8,369 nt of DNA from an uncultured Christensenellaceae bacterium (GTDB lineage Bacteria; Bacillota; Clostridia; Christensenellales; Aristaeellaceae): assembly GCA_905236495.1 (NCBI GenBank), contig CAJOPV010000105.1, positions 1-8,369 of the forward strand. Reading direction: 5' to 3'. Positions 1 through 7,526 of this stretch are shown in pieces. Both the position numbers and the translations under genes were made by a program. Position 1 is the first letter of the stretch; every line of letters starts with the position of its first letter. The notes below the pieces were generated by a model that worked only from the letters and a program-made list of their open reading frames with translations, did no database searches and was not told the DNA's origin.

Positions 1-1022
1 AGGGTCTGGATGGGGTTAAAGAACCGGGAGATATACATATAGAAGGTGACGATGACCCCGGAGGTGATGACCTGGCCCAGAGGGGCCTGGCCCAGGATCA
101 CCGCCCTGCCGCCCATGAAAAAGAGGCAAAGGGTGCAGGAAATATAGAGCATATACACCAGGGGCCGGAAAATGCCGAACACCAGCATCCGGGCGTACTT
201 GGCCTTTTTCAGCTGATCGCTCTTCACCATGAAATCCGCCATCTTGCGGTCCTCCCGGTTAAAGATCTGGGTGATCTTCATGCCGGAGAGGTTTTCGGAA
301 AGGTAGGTGTTGATATCGGTGGTGGCATCGTTGACGGAGCGGTGCACCTTCCGGGAGAATTTGCGGAAAATGATGGTGAAAAGCACCACGAAGGGAACGA
401 AGCACATCACCATCAGCGTCAGCGCTGTGTTCAGCGACAGCATGGCCCCCAGCACCCCGAAAATCACCATCACGTTTTTGATCAGGTTGATGAGGATATT
501 GGTGAACATGAAGGAAATGGCGTTGGGATCGTTGCTGACCCGGGTCACCAGCTTGCCCACGGGGATGTTATTCAGCTGCTCGTGGGAGAGGGATTCGATG
601 TGGGTGAAGGTATCCTGCCGGATGGCGGAGAGGATCTTCTGCCCCGTTTTCTGCAGCACCATGGATTGGACGTAGGTGCAGATCAAACTGACGATCAGGA
701 TGCCCGCATAAACCGCCACGATGGCGAACAGGTAAGGCAATTCAAAGGCACCCTTCACCGTTTCCTCGATGTGGCCCACCAGCAGGGGAGAAATGAGGTC
801 ATATACGATGGAGAAGAGCATGATGAAAAAGACCAGCACGAACCTGCCCCGATAGGGCTTGGCGTAGCGGAGCAGGCGGCGGATGATCTCCTGATCCGGC
901 ATATGCCGGTCAAAGCCCATGGATTCTTTTTTGTTCTTTTCCCGAAGGAAGGCGATGAGGAACCCCACGGCAAACACGCCGATGATTGCGGCTACGATGA
1001 GGATGGGCAGAAAATCACGCAT
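1..1022 (-). CDS. ABC exporter half-transporter, second subunit (membrane domain only; 3' end outside window)
   Basis: I read 340 codons from ATG at 1022 with no stop, so the C-terminal part, including the whole ATPase domain, lies beyond position 1. Residues about 60-82, 97-118, 171-197 and 200-220 are hydrophobic, with two more membrane segments near 278-302 and 316-330. The stretch with LSHEQLNNIPVGKLVTRVSND (from about residue 145) is the conserved intracellular-loop region of type IV (ABCB/MsbA-like) exporters, and LSENLSGMKITQIFNRE (241-257) is the second loop motif. An extra hydrophobic segment at residues 4-26 precedes the usual first helix. The start overlaps the preceding ABC gene by 8 bases, with the purine-rich GGAAGGGGG upstream, so translation is probably coupled. 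By order and type it should be the BmrD/YheH-like partner of a heterodimeric exporter, expected to carry the fully catalytic ATPase site. The substrate is unknown; family members move drugs, lipids or peptides. Confidence 0.93.
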   Translation of the reverse strand, partial: MRDFLPILIVAAIIGVFAVGFLIAFLREKNKKESMGFDRHMPDQEIIRRLLRYAKPYRGRFVLVFFIMLFSIVYDLISPLLVGHIEETVKGAFELPYLFAIVAVYAGILIVSLICTYVQSMVLQKTGQKILSAIRQDTFTHIESLSHEQLNNIPVGKLVTRVSNDPNAISFMFTNILINLIKNVMVIFGVLGAMLSLNTALTLMVMCFVPFVVLFTIIFRKFSRKVHRSVNDATTDINTYLSENLSGMKITQIFNREDRKMADFMVKSDQLKKAKYARMLVFGIFRPLVYMLYISCTLCLFFMGGRAVILGQAPLGQVITSGVIVTFYMYISRFFNPIQT

Positions 1023-2796
1023 TCATTTCGCCCCCTTCCTCTTCCAGCTTCTGCAATTCCACCATTTTGCGGTAGGAAGGGCAGCTTTCCAGCAGCTCCT
1101 CATGCCTTCCCACGGCGGTGAGCTTTCCATCGTCGATAAAGAGGATCTTATCCATTTCCTCGATGGTGGAAATGCGGTGGGCGATGAGGATGGTGGTTTT
1201 GCCCTTCCGCGTTTCCCTGAGGCCGGAGAGGATATTCTTTTCCGTCCTGGTATCCACGGCGGATACGGAATCATCCAGGATCAGGATGGGGGCGTTCTTC
1301 ATCAGGGCCCGGGCGATGGAAATGCGCTGCTTCTGCCCGCCGGAAACGGTGACGCCCCGCTCGCCCAGCACGGTATCGTAGCCCTTCTGAAACTCGGAAA
1401 TATTATCGTGCACATCCGCCAGGGCGGCGGCCCGGGCGATGGAATCCCGGGTATATTCCTCCACGCCGAAGCCGATGTTGTTTTCAATGGTATCGGAAAA
1501 AAGGAAGTTATCCTGGGGCACGTAGGCGCAGCCCTCCCGCAGGGAACGGATGGTGATATCGTTCACGTCCTGCCCATCGATAAAGAGGGTGCCGTCCGGC
1601 ACGTTGTAGGTGCGCAGGATCAAATCCACCAGGGTGGTTTTGCCGCTGCCCGTTTTGCCCACCAAGCCTACGCTTTCCCCGGCTTTGATGAAAAAGGATA
1701 CGTCCTTCAGGGCGTCGATTTCCCCGTCCGGGTAGCGGAAGGTCAAATGCCGGAATTCGATATCGCCCCGAACAAGCGGCAATTCCCTGGCGGTGGGCCG
1801 ATCCTTTACGTTCTGCTCCGCGTCCAGCAGGGTGCTGAGCCGGTCCAGGCTGGCCTTGCCCCGGCTGGTCATATCGATGAGCTCGCTGACCGCCATGATG
1901 GGCCAAACCACCGCGTTGAAATACCCGATGAATTCCACCAGCTGGCCCGCGTTGAACCGGCCCTGATACACCAGATACCCGCCGTAGCCCAGGATGATGC
2001 ATATGACGCTTTCCACAAAGAGGGTCACCAATATGCGCAGCAGCACCGCGGCCTTGGTGTGGGCCACGTTGGCGTCCTCGTTCTTGACGTTGATTTTTTT
2101 GAAGGCCATCAGCTCTTTGGTTTCCTTCACGAAAGCCTTGATGACCGCGATGCCGGAAAAGCTTTCCTGGGCAAAATCGGACAGGGAGGAAAAGGCGGCC
2201 TGGCGGATATCCCATTTTCGCTTCATATTGCGGCCCACCACGGTGGAGCAGGCAAGCAAAAGCGCCATGGGGATCATGGAAAGCAGCGACAGGGTGGTGT
2301 TCATGCGGAACATCTTCGTCACCGCCAGCACCCCCAGCAGCAGCGCATCAAAAAACATCATAACGCCCCAGCCGAAGCACTCCTGCACCGTATCCAGGTC
2401 GTTGGTGAAAAGGCTCATGAGGCTGCCCACCTTATTGACCTGGTAATATTCCCGGCTCAAATACCTGACGTGATCGAACATCTCGTTGCGCAGATCCGTT
2501 TCCACCCGGATGGCGGCGCCGAAAAACATGATGCGCCACAAGAACCGCCCCGCCACGATAGCGAGGATCACCCACACCATGGGCATGCAGACGCGGTTCA
2601 GAAGGAATTCCATATTAAAGGGCATTTGGGCGCCATCCACCGTGACAAAGCCCTGGTTCACGCCGTTGATGAGCATTTGATAGAGGCTGGGGATCACCAG
2701 CTGCAGATAATCCACCGTCACCAGGGAAAGAAGGCCCAGCAGCAGCAGATACCCGTATTTGATATAATAACGGTTCAGGTGCTTTCCGAAAATCAT
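1015..2796 (-). CDS. ABC exporter half-transporter, first subunit (BmrC/YheI-like, degenerate ATPase site)
   Basis: The protein has 593 residues, the usual size for an ABCB-type half-transporter. The membrane domain spans about 1-320 with the loop motif LSREYYQVNKVGSLMSLFTND (from 113), and the ATPase domain spans about 345-590. Visible motifs are Walker A GKTGSGKTT (380-388), Q-loop Gln428, signature VSGGQ (484-488), Walker B ILILDD (504-509), D-loop SAVD (512-515) and switch His540. The residue after Walker B Asp508 is Asp509 (codon GAT, 1270-1272) instead of the catalytic Glu. In heterodimeric exporters such as BmrCD and TM287/288 this marks the subunit with the non-hydrolysing site, which fits the second ABC gene directly downstream. 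ATG at 2796 has AAAGGAG (2804-2810) seven bases upstream. It follows the CapA-like gene by 41 bases. The substrate cannot be read from sequence. Family assignment is secure; BmrC likeness is inferred from the motif and gene order. Confidence 0.97.
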   Translation of the reverse strand: MIFGKHLNRYYIKYGYLLLLGLLSLVTVDYLQLVIPSLYQMLINGVNQGFVTVDGAQMPFNMEFLLNRVCMPMVWVILAIVAGRFLWRIMFFGAAIRVETDLRNEMFDHVRYLSREYYQVNKVGSLMSLFTNDLDTVQECFGWGVMMFFDALLLGVLAVTKMFRMNTTLSLLSMIPMALLLACSTVVGRNMKRKWDIRQAAFSSLSDFAQESFSGIAVIKAFVKETKELMAFKKINVKNEDANVAHTKAAVLLRILVTLFVESVICIILGYGGYLVYQGRFNAGQLVEFIGYFNAVVWPIMAVSELIDMTSRGKASLDRLSTLLDAEQNVKDRPTARELPLVRGDIEFRHLTFRYPDGEIDALKDVSFFIKAGESVGLVGKTGSGKTTLVDLILRTYNVPDGTLFIDGQDVNDITIRSLREGCAYVPQDNFLFSDTIENNIGFGVEEYTRDSIARAAALADVHDNISEFQKGYDTVLGERGVTVSGGQKQRISIARALMKNAPILILDDSVSAVDTRTEKNILSGLRETRKGKTTILIAHRISTIEEMDKILFIDDGKLTAVGRHEELLESCPSYRKMVELQKLEEEGGEMNA

Positions 2797-2803
2797 ATGT
2801 GCG

Positions 2804-2810
2804 CTCCTTT
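2804..2810 (-). promoter_or_regulatory. Ribosome binding site of first ABC gene
   Basis: AAAGGAG on the minus strand lies seven bases before the ATG at 2796 and fixes that start. The 41-base gap around it (2797-2837) is the longest inside the operon. I see no convincing -35/-10 pair or terminator hairpin there. Confidence 0.85.
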
Positions 2811-2837
2811 GAGCTGTTTGCGATCAAAAAGGCCCGT

Positions 2838-4043
2838 TTATTCCCACTCCAGGGGGTATTTTTCCACCGCGTATTCCAAGCCCTTGGAATTGAGCCGCAT
2901 ATTATTGAGCACCGTATCGATATCCTTGGGATCGGTGTAGGGGGTGATGATGAGGTTATTATCCTTTTTGACGGAAGAAATGCGGCAGGGGATGATGCGG
3001 AAGGAATCGGTGGCGGCAGCGCCGTCCTTGATGCGGAAGCGCACCTGGAAAATGAAGGTGCTCATATCGTCGGGCCGGTTATTGCCGGCGAAGGAGCAGT
3101 TCGCCAGGGAATAGACGATGTATTTTCCGTTGTAGCATTCGATAGGGTTGATGCGGTGGCTGTGATGGCCCAGCACCAGATCGGCTCCGGCGTCGATGGC
3201 GGCGCGGCCCAGATCGATCTGGCGGTAATCGCCGCTGTTCCGGGGAGCGTAATCCTTTTCTTTTCCCCAATGGAAGCTGACGGTGACGATATCGCAGGTC
3301 TGCCGGGCCAGGGCGATATCCTCTGCCACTTTTACCATCAGTTCGTCCGCTCGCATTTCGTAGCTTTGCAGGGGCGGCACGATCTGATAGGCCAGCATGC
3401 CGATTCGGACGCCCTGGGTCTCATACACGCCCATGTGGTCCTTATTGCTCCAGACAACGCCCACGCTTTCGATGGCGTTGGCGGTGGAATCGATGCCGGC
3501 CTGCCCGAAATCGCCGATGTGGTTGTTTTCCATGGTGACGGCTTCCACGCTGTTATTGGAAAGCACCTGGGCGTAGCTCGGCTCGCCCACGAAGCGGAAG
3601 CTGCCGTTGCCCTTCTTTTTGACGGTGACGGTATCGTCCGCCAGCACGCCTTCAAAATTGGCGATGGTGAGATCGTCGCCTTCAAAGATGGCCTTCACAT
3701 TGCGGAAAATGAAATTGATATCGCCGTCGTTGCTCCTCAGCTCCCTGTCGAACAGGCCGTAGCCCTTGCGCTCATGCTCCACGTCGTAGCCGATGGTTAC
3801 ATCGCCCACGGCGGTGATGGTGATGAGCTGGCTGCCGTCCGGCTGCAGGATGGGGGGCTGGGTAGGCTCCGGCTCCGGGGTAGGGGCGGGGGTGGCGTTG
3901 GGATCGGGCAGGGGCGTCGGCACGTTTTCCAGGCTGTAGAGGGAAATCTCTTCCTCCTCATCCCAGCCCTCCGCCTGCACGGCAAGGCCGCACAGGGACG
4001 CAGCCAAAGTCAGCGCTGCCAGAAAAGCCCACAGTCTGCGCAT
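2838..4043 (-). CDS. Secreted CapA-family metallophosphoesterase-like protein with Pro/Thr-rich linker
   Basis: The 401-residue protein starts with a signal peptide (MRRLWAF, hydrophobic to about residue 22, likely cut after VQA at 24). Then come an acidic patch (EGWDEEEE) and a Pro/Thr-rich linker (about 42-67), so the catalytic domain is probably held away from the membrane or wall. The domain from about 73 shows the CapA/PgsA-type metallophosphatase pattern in order: AVGDV (78-82), ANFEG (128-132), ENNHIGDFG (172-180), FHWGKE (257-262) and GHHSH (292-296). All expected metal ligands appear intact. CapA proteins belong to the poly-gamma-glutamate capsule system in Bacillus, but no capB or capC homologue is present here, so the substrate is open and a role in polyglutamate synthesis is not shown. 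ATG at 4043 has AGGAGGA (4048-4054) upstream, and the gene follows the aminotransferase by 15 bases. C18 is not in a proper lipobox (ASLC), so a lipoprotein is unlikely. Confidence 0.93.
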   Translation of the reverse strand: MRRLWAFLAALTLAASLCGLAVQAEGWDEEEEISLYSLENVPTPLPDPNATPAPTPEPEPTQPPILQPDGSQLITITAVGDVTIGYDVEHERKGYGLFDRELRSNDGDINFIFRNVKAIFEGDDLTIANFEGVLADDTVTVKKKGNGSFRFVGEPSYAQVLSNNSVEAVTMENNHIGDFGQAGIDSTANAIESVGVVWSNKDHMGVYETQGVRIGMLAYQIVPPLQSYEMRADELMVKVAEDIALARQTCDIVTVSFHWGKEKDYAPRNSGDYRQIDLGRAAIDAGADLVLGHHSHRINPIECYNGKYIVYSLANCSFAGNNRPDDMSTFIFQVRFRIKDGAAATDSFRIIPCRISSVKKDNNLIITPYTDPKDIDTVLNNMRLNSKGLEYAVEKYPLEWE

Positions 4044-4058
4044 GGCATCCTCCTGAAA

Positions 4059-5231
4059 TCACAATGATTGAATGAATTTTTCCATTCGGGAAAAGGCCTC
4101 CAGCATCTTTTGCAGATCGGTGGCATAGCAGCAGCGGATATGGCCCTGGCCCGACGCGCCGAAGGCGTCCCCCGGCACGCAGACCACCCGATGCTCCCGA
4201 AGCAGCCTGGTGCAGAATTCCTCGCTGGTGAGGCCCGTGGCCTTTACGGAGGGGAAGCAGTAAAAGGCGCCCCGGGGCTCAAAGCAGTCAAGGCCCATTT
4301 TGCGGAAGGCGTCCAGCATCACCCGGCGGCGCCGATCGTAGCTGCGGCGCATGGTTTCCACGTCCTCGTAGCCGTTTTCCCTGTTCTTTTTCAGCGCTTG
4401 CTGCCCGGCGACCTGGCCCTGCCGGGGGGCGCACATGATGGCGTACTGGTGGATCTTATTCATTTCGCCGATGAAATCCTGAGGCCCGCAGGCATAGCCC
4501 AGCCGCCAGCCCGTCATGGCGAAGGCCTTGGAAAAGCCGTTGATGAGCACGGTGCGCTCCATCATGCCGGGGAGGGAGGAAAAGGCGATCTTTTCGCCCT
4601 GATAGGTCAGCTCCGCGTAAATTTCATCGCTGATCACCAACAGATCGTGCTTTTCAGCCACCGCCGCGATCCTGATAAGCTCTTCCCTCGTCATCACCGC
4701 CCCGGTGGGGTTATTGGGATAGGGGAGGATCAGGGCCCGGGTCTTTTCGGTGACCGCGTTTTCAATGTCTTGGGCGGTGATGCGGAATTCATCCTCCGCC
4801 CGGGTGGGAACGGGCACCGGCACGCCGCCGGACAAGGTGACGCAGGGGGCATAGGAGACGTACCCGGGATCGGGCAGGATCACCTGGTCCCCGGGCCGAA
4901 GGGTCACCCGCAGAGCCAGGTCGATGGCCTCGCTGGCGCCCACCGTTACCAGGATCTCCTTTTCCGGGTCGTAGGATACCTGGAAGCGGATGCGCAGGTA
5001 TTCGGCGATTTCCTTTCGCAGGGAAAGCAGGCCCCGGTTGGGGGTGTATTGGGTTTCCCCATCCAGGAGGCTGTCGATGGCGGCGGAGCGGATGTGATAG
5101 GGGGTCACAAAATCCGGCTCGCCCACGCCCAGAGAGATGGCATCCTTCATGGTGCCGGCGATATCGAAAAACCGGCGGATGCCGCTGGGGGGAACCGACG
5201 ATACCCGGGGGGAGATAAAACGGCTGCTCAC
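4059..5231 (-). CDS. Class I/II PLP-dependent aminotransferase (AlaT/PatA-like)
   Basis: The 390-residue protein is a full-length fold-type I aminotransferase of the aspartate aminotransferase superfamily, which moves an amino group from an amino acid to a 2-oxo acid using pyridoxal phosphate. Visible landmarks are GVGEPDF (35-41), the cofactor-phosphate loop GASEAID (98-104), YPNNPTG with Asn174 (171-177), SDEIY with Asp202 and Tyr205 (201-205), the Schiff-base Lys235 in GFSKAFAMTGWRLGY (232-246), and carboxylate-binding Arg366 in HIRCCYA. The start is GTG at 5231, sharing the four bases GTGA with the stop of the Lrp gene. The upstream Shine-Dalgarno is weak, so translation probably depends on coupling to that gene. 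The next in-frame ATG (residue 28) would remove part of the conserved N-terminus. Pairing with an Lrp regulator resembles B. subtilis YugG/YugH (AlaR/AlaT), so alanine is a reasonable substrate guess. Aspartate, aromatic or branched-chain amino acids remain possible. Confidence 0.96.
   Translation of the reverse strand: MSSRFISPRVSSVPPSGIRRFFDIAGTMKDAISLGVGEPDFVTPYHIRSAAIDSLLDGETQYTPNRGLLSLRKEIAEYLRIRFQVSYDPEKEILVTVGASEAIDLALRVTLRPGDQVILPDPGYVSYAPCVTLSGGVPVPVPTRAEDEFRITAQDIENAVTEKTRALILPYPNNPTGAVMTREELIRIAAVAEKHDLLVISDEIYAELTYQGEKIAFSSLPGMMERTVLINGFSKAFAMTGWRLGYACGPQDFIGEMNKIHQYAIMCAPRQGQVAGQQALKKNRENGYEDVETMRRSYDRRRRVMLDAFRKMGLDCFEPRGAFYCFPSVKATGLTSEEFCTRLLREHRVVCVPGDAFGASGQGHIRCCYATDLQKMLEAFSRMEKFIQSL
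5228..5231 (-). promoter_or_regulatory. GTGA stop-start overlap joining the Lrp and aminotransferase genes
   Basis: The minus-strand bases GTGA serve both as the GTG start of the aminotransferase and, in another frame, as the TGA stop of the Lrp gene. With only a weak GGCGG upstream, this is a classic arrangement for translational coupling and for near-equal output of the two proteins. Confidence 0.85.
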
Positions 5232-5719
5232 GGCGACACCGCCATTCTCTTATCGGTGGTTTCGCCGACGAAGATCACGCCGTCCTGCTTATAGCGCTTG
5301 AGCACGAAGCTGGTGGAGGTGCCGGTGACGGATTCCAGAGGGCTCAGCTTTTCGGATACGAAGAGGGCCAGCTCCTTCAGCGTCCGGGCCTCTACCAGCA
5401 CCAGCAGGTCGTAGCTGCCGCTCATCAGGAACACGCTTTTTACCTCCTCAAAGCGGTAAATGCGGCCCGCGATGGCGTCAAAGCCCATATCCCGCTGGGG
5501 GGTCACCTTCACCTCGATCATGGCTTCCACCCGTTCTTTATCGGTGCGGTCCCAATTGATGACGGGAGAGTACTGCAGGATCACCCGATCCCGCTCCAAT
5601 TCCTCGATGGCCTGGGCCACTTTTTCCAATTCCGCCCCGGTCATAACGCTGATGCGCTCCAGGGGCGTGCGGCAATCCTCGCTGAGGATTTCCAGTATCT
5701 GCGCTTTCAATGACTGCAT
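5228..5719 (-). CDS. Lrp/AsnC-family transcriptional regulator
   Basis: The 163-residue protein has an N-terminal winged helix-turn-helix (about 1-52, ending in the wing VILQYSPVINW) and a C-terminal RAM/ACT-like ligand and oligomer domain (about 63-145). The RAM domain shows VEAMIEVKVTP, the SGSYDLLVLVE turn (100-110) and the final strand FVLKRYK (138-144), all typical of Lrp/AsnC proteins that sense amino acids as dimers or octamers. The HTH matches the family in outline but is less canonical than E. coli Lrp. ATG at 5719 has AAAGGAG (5727-5733) seven bases upstream, and that site overlaps the stop codon of pepF. Its own stop overlaps the aminotransferase start. The tight coupling suggests that it senses the substrate or product of that enzyme and controls this operon or other amino acid genes. 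Length and domain order are normal for the family. Confidence 0.96.
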   Translation of the reverse strand: MQSLKAQILEILSEDCRTPLERISVMTGAELEKVAQAIEELERDRVILQYSPVINWDRTDKERVEAMIEVKVTPQRDMGFDAIAGRIYRFEEVKSVFLMSGSYDLLVLVEARTLKELALFVSEKLSPLESVTGTSTSFVLKRYKQDGVIFVGETTDKRMAVSP

Positions 5720-5731
5720 GGTGCCGCTCCT

Positions 5732-7510
5732 TTACTTGTTTGTCAGTTCGTCCGCAAGGGCAATGAACTGGTCGATCTCATCCTCATATACCTTGAGGCC
5801 CTCGGCCCAGAAGGCCTTGCTGCCTACGTCGATGCCCATTTGAGCAGCCACGTCCTTGACGGGCATGGCGCCGCAGGAGCGCAGCATCTGATTATACTTG
5901 GGCACGAAGGCGGGGCCCTGCTTCAGATACTGGGCGAACATCCCCATGCCGAAGAGCTGCCCGAAGGCGTAGGGGAAATTGTAGAAGGCATAGCCCGGGC
6001 TGTAGTAATGGCTCTTGCAGGCCCACATATAGGGGTGGCGGACGTTTTTATCCAGGCCGTCCCCGTAGGTCTTATCCTGGGCGTCCAGCATGAGCTGCTT
6101 GAGCTCCGCGACGGAGAGGGTGCGCTCCTTCCGCTGTTCGATAACGGCGGTTTCAAACAGATACCGGCTGAAAATATCCACGATGGTCTGGGTGACCTCC
6201 ATCAGGTTTCCTTCCAGCAGGGTAAAGCGCTCCTTCTTATCTGCCTGGGCCAGCACGGAGGCCGCCAGCAGCGTTTCGTTAAAAATGGAGGCCGTTTCCG
6301 CCAGGGGCATGGGGGTGCCCGTCATGCAGTCCGGCAGCCCTGCCATGCACCGGTTGTGCCAGCCGTGGCCCAATTCGTGGGCCAGGGTGCTGACGTCGGA
6401 GAAGGAACCGGCGAAATTGGTGAGCACCCGTCTTTGATCCAGATGGTGCAGCCCGGCACAGAAAGCGCCGCCGCCCTTGCCTTCCCGGGGGAAAACATCG
6501 ATCCAGCGGTTTTCAAAGGCATGGTCGATGAAGGCCGCCATGTCCGGGGAGAATTTGCCCAGCTCTGTGAGCAGCTTTTCCCTGGCCTCCTCAATGGTAT
6601 AGGTTTTGGGGACATACCCTTCCGCCGCCACGGGAGCGAAAAGATCGTAGAAGGGAAGGCCGTCCCTGTGGCCCAGCAGCTCCGCCTTTTTGCGCAGATA
6701 CCGGCGGAAGGCGGGCAGGGAATCCTCCATGGCGGAAAGCATGGCGTCCAGGGTCTGCCTGTCCATATTGTTGTCAAAAAGGCTGCGGTCCAGCACGGAA
6801 TCAAAGTGCATGGCGTCCGCCATGGTGAGGGCTTCGCCCTTGACGCCGTTCAGGCAGGCCGCCATGGGGATCTCGATTTTTTCATAGGAGGCGATCTCCG
6901 CCTCGTAAGCGTCCTTGCGCACCTGGGGGTCCGGGTCGTAAGCCTTGCTGCGCACGGCGGACAGGGGCAGCTTTTCTCCCCGGTAATCCACCGTCAGCGT
7001 GGCGTCCAGTTTATCCCGCAGATTGCTGAAGGCGTCGCCGCCGGACAGGGACATTTTCAGCATCCATTCCTCGATCTCGGGGGCCAGCAGATGCCCTGCC
7101 TCCTCCTTGCTGCGGCGAAGGTAGAAATCCACCTTCTTCAGCTTTTCGCTCTTTTCGATCAGGGCATCCAGATCGCCGATGCCGCCGATATACCGGGTGG
7201 CGGCGGAGGAAAGGAGAGACAATTGCACCGAAAAGACCATCAGCCGATCCATCAGCTGCTGGGCGGGCTCGCATTCCGCGTCGGTGGCGAGGGTCAGGCT
7301 GGCAAAGCTGGCAAGGGAGGAGATCAGGCGGGAAATATCCTCCATATCCTCCGTGATCTTTTCCAGCATGGCCCGGGGCTCGGCCCCGGCGGCGTTTTCC
7401 ATGGCTTCCCGGGCCTTGGCGCATTTTTCCTTCAGCGTTTCAAAATCCTGTTCGATCTTCGGGTCGTCAAAATCCCGATAGAGCACGGTCAAATCCCACG
7501 TCCAATCCAT
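5732..7510 (-). CDS. pepF: Oligoendopeptidase F, peptidase family M3
   Basis: This is a cytoplasmic zinc peptidase of 592 residues, the normal PepF length, which cuts oligopeptides and completes breakdown of imported or internal peptides. The N-terminal half is the helical, mostly acidic domain of M3 enzymes. The zinc site is HELGH (378-382; 6365-6379), giving His378, His382 and the general base Glu379, with Glu405 in PLAETASIFNE as the third ligand. The C-terminal HPYMWACKSHYYSPGYAF block followed by NFPYAFGQLFGMG is the tyrosine-rich substrate-binding region typical of PepF. There is no signal peptide or membrane segment. I chose ATG at 7510, not the upstream in-frame ATG at 7558, because GGGAGGA (7518-7524) sits seven bases before it, MDWTWDLTVLY matches the family N-terminus, and the longer form would overlap the upstream gene by 32 bases. 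It begins 16 bases after the GntR-type gene. Confidence 0.97.
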   Translation of the reverse strand: MDWTWDLTVLYRDFDDPKIEQDFETLKEKCAKAREAMENAAGAEPRAMLEKITEDMEDISRLISSLASFASLTLATDAECEPAQQLMDRLMVFSVQLSLLSSAATRYIGGIGDLDALIEKSEKLKKVDFYLRRSKEEAGHLLAPEIEEWMLKMSLSGGDAFSNLRDKLDATLTVDYRGEKLPLSAVRSKAYDPDPQVRKDAYEAEIASYEKIEIPMAACLNGVKGEALTMADAMHFDSVLDRSLFDNNMDRQTLDAMLSAMEDSLPAFRRYLRKKAELLGHRDGLPFYDLFAPVAAEGYVPKTYTIEEAREKLLTELGKFSPDMAAFIDHAFENRWIDVFPREGKGGGAFCAGLHHLDQRRVLTNFAGSFSDVSTLAHELGHGWHNRCMAGLPDCMTGTPMPLAETASIFNETLLAASVLAQADKKERFTLLEGNLMEVTQTIVDIFSRYLFETAVIEQRKERTLSVAELKQLMLDAQDKTYGDGLDKNVRHPYMWACKSHYYSPGYAFYNFPYAFGQLFGMGMFAQYLKQGPAFVPKYNQMLRSCGAMPVKDVAAQMGIDVGSKAFWAEGLKVYEDEIDQFIALADELTNK

Positions 7511-7517
7511 GATCGTA

Positions 7518-7524
7518 TCCTCCC
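7518..7524 (-). promoter_or_regulatory. Ribosome binding site that decides the pepF start
   Basis: GGGAGGA lies just past the TAA stop of the GntR-type gene and seven bases before ATG 7510. It favours the shorter pepF start over the ATG at 7558. Confidence 0.85.
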
Positions 7525-7526
7525 GT

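Noticed and set aside
2797..2837. Separate promoter or terminator between the CapA-like gene and the ABC pair
   Set aside because: The 41-base gap contains a ribosome binding site but no hairpin with a U-run and no credible -35/-10 pair.
2873..2890. Near-perfect palindrome ATTCCAAG-CC-CTTGGAAT
   Set aside because: It lies within the coding end of the CapA-like gene, has a two-base centre and no U-run, and is explained by the codons there. It is not a terminator.
919..2940. Long plus-strand open frames (919-2940, 2799-4067, 4068-5294, 5840-7714) opposite the minus-strand genes
   Set aside because: They mirror the real genes and are open because those genes avoid TTA, CTA and TCA codons. Their products are rich in His, Gly and Gln with no recognisable domain, and they cross gene boundaries.
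3990..3992. Possible lipoprotein cysteine (Cys18) in the CapA-like signal peptide
   Set aside because: The preceding residues are A-S-L; a lipobox needs Gly, Ala or Ser just before Cys. Standard cleavage after VQA is more likely.
2838..4043. Poly-gamma-glutamate capsule operon
   Set aside because: Only a CapA-like gene is present; no ligase (CapB) or CapC/CapE-like gene is in the window, so the pathway is not supported.
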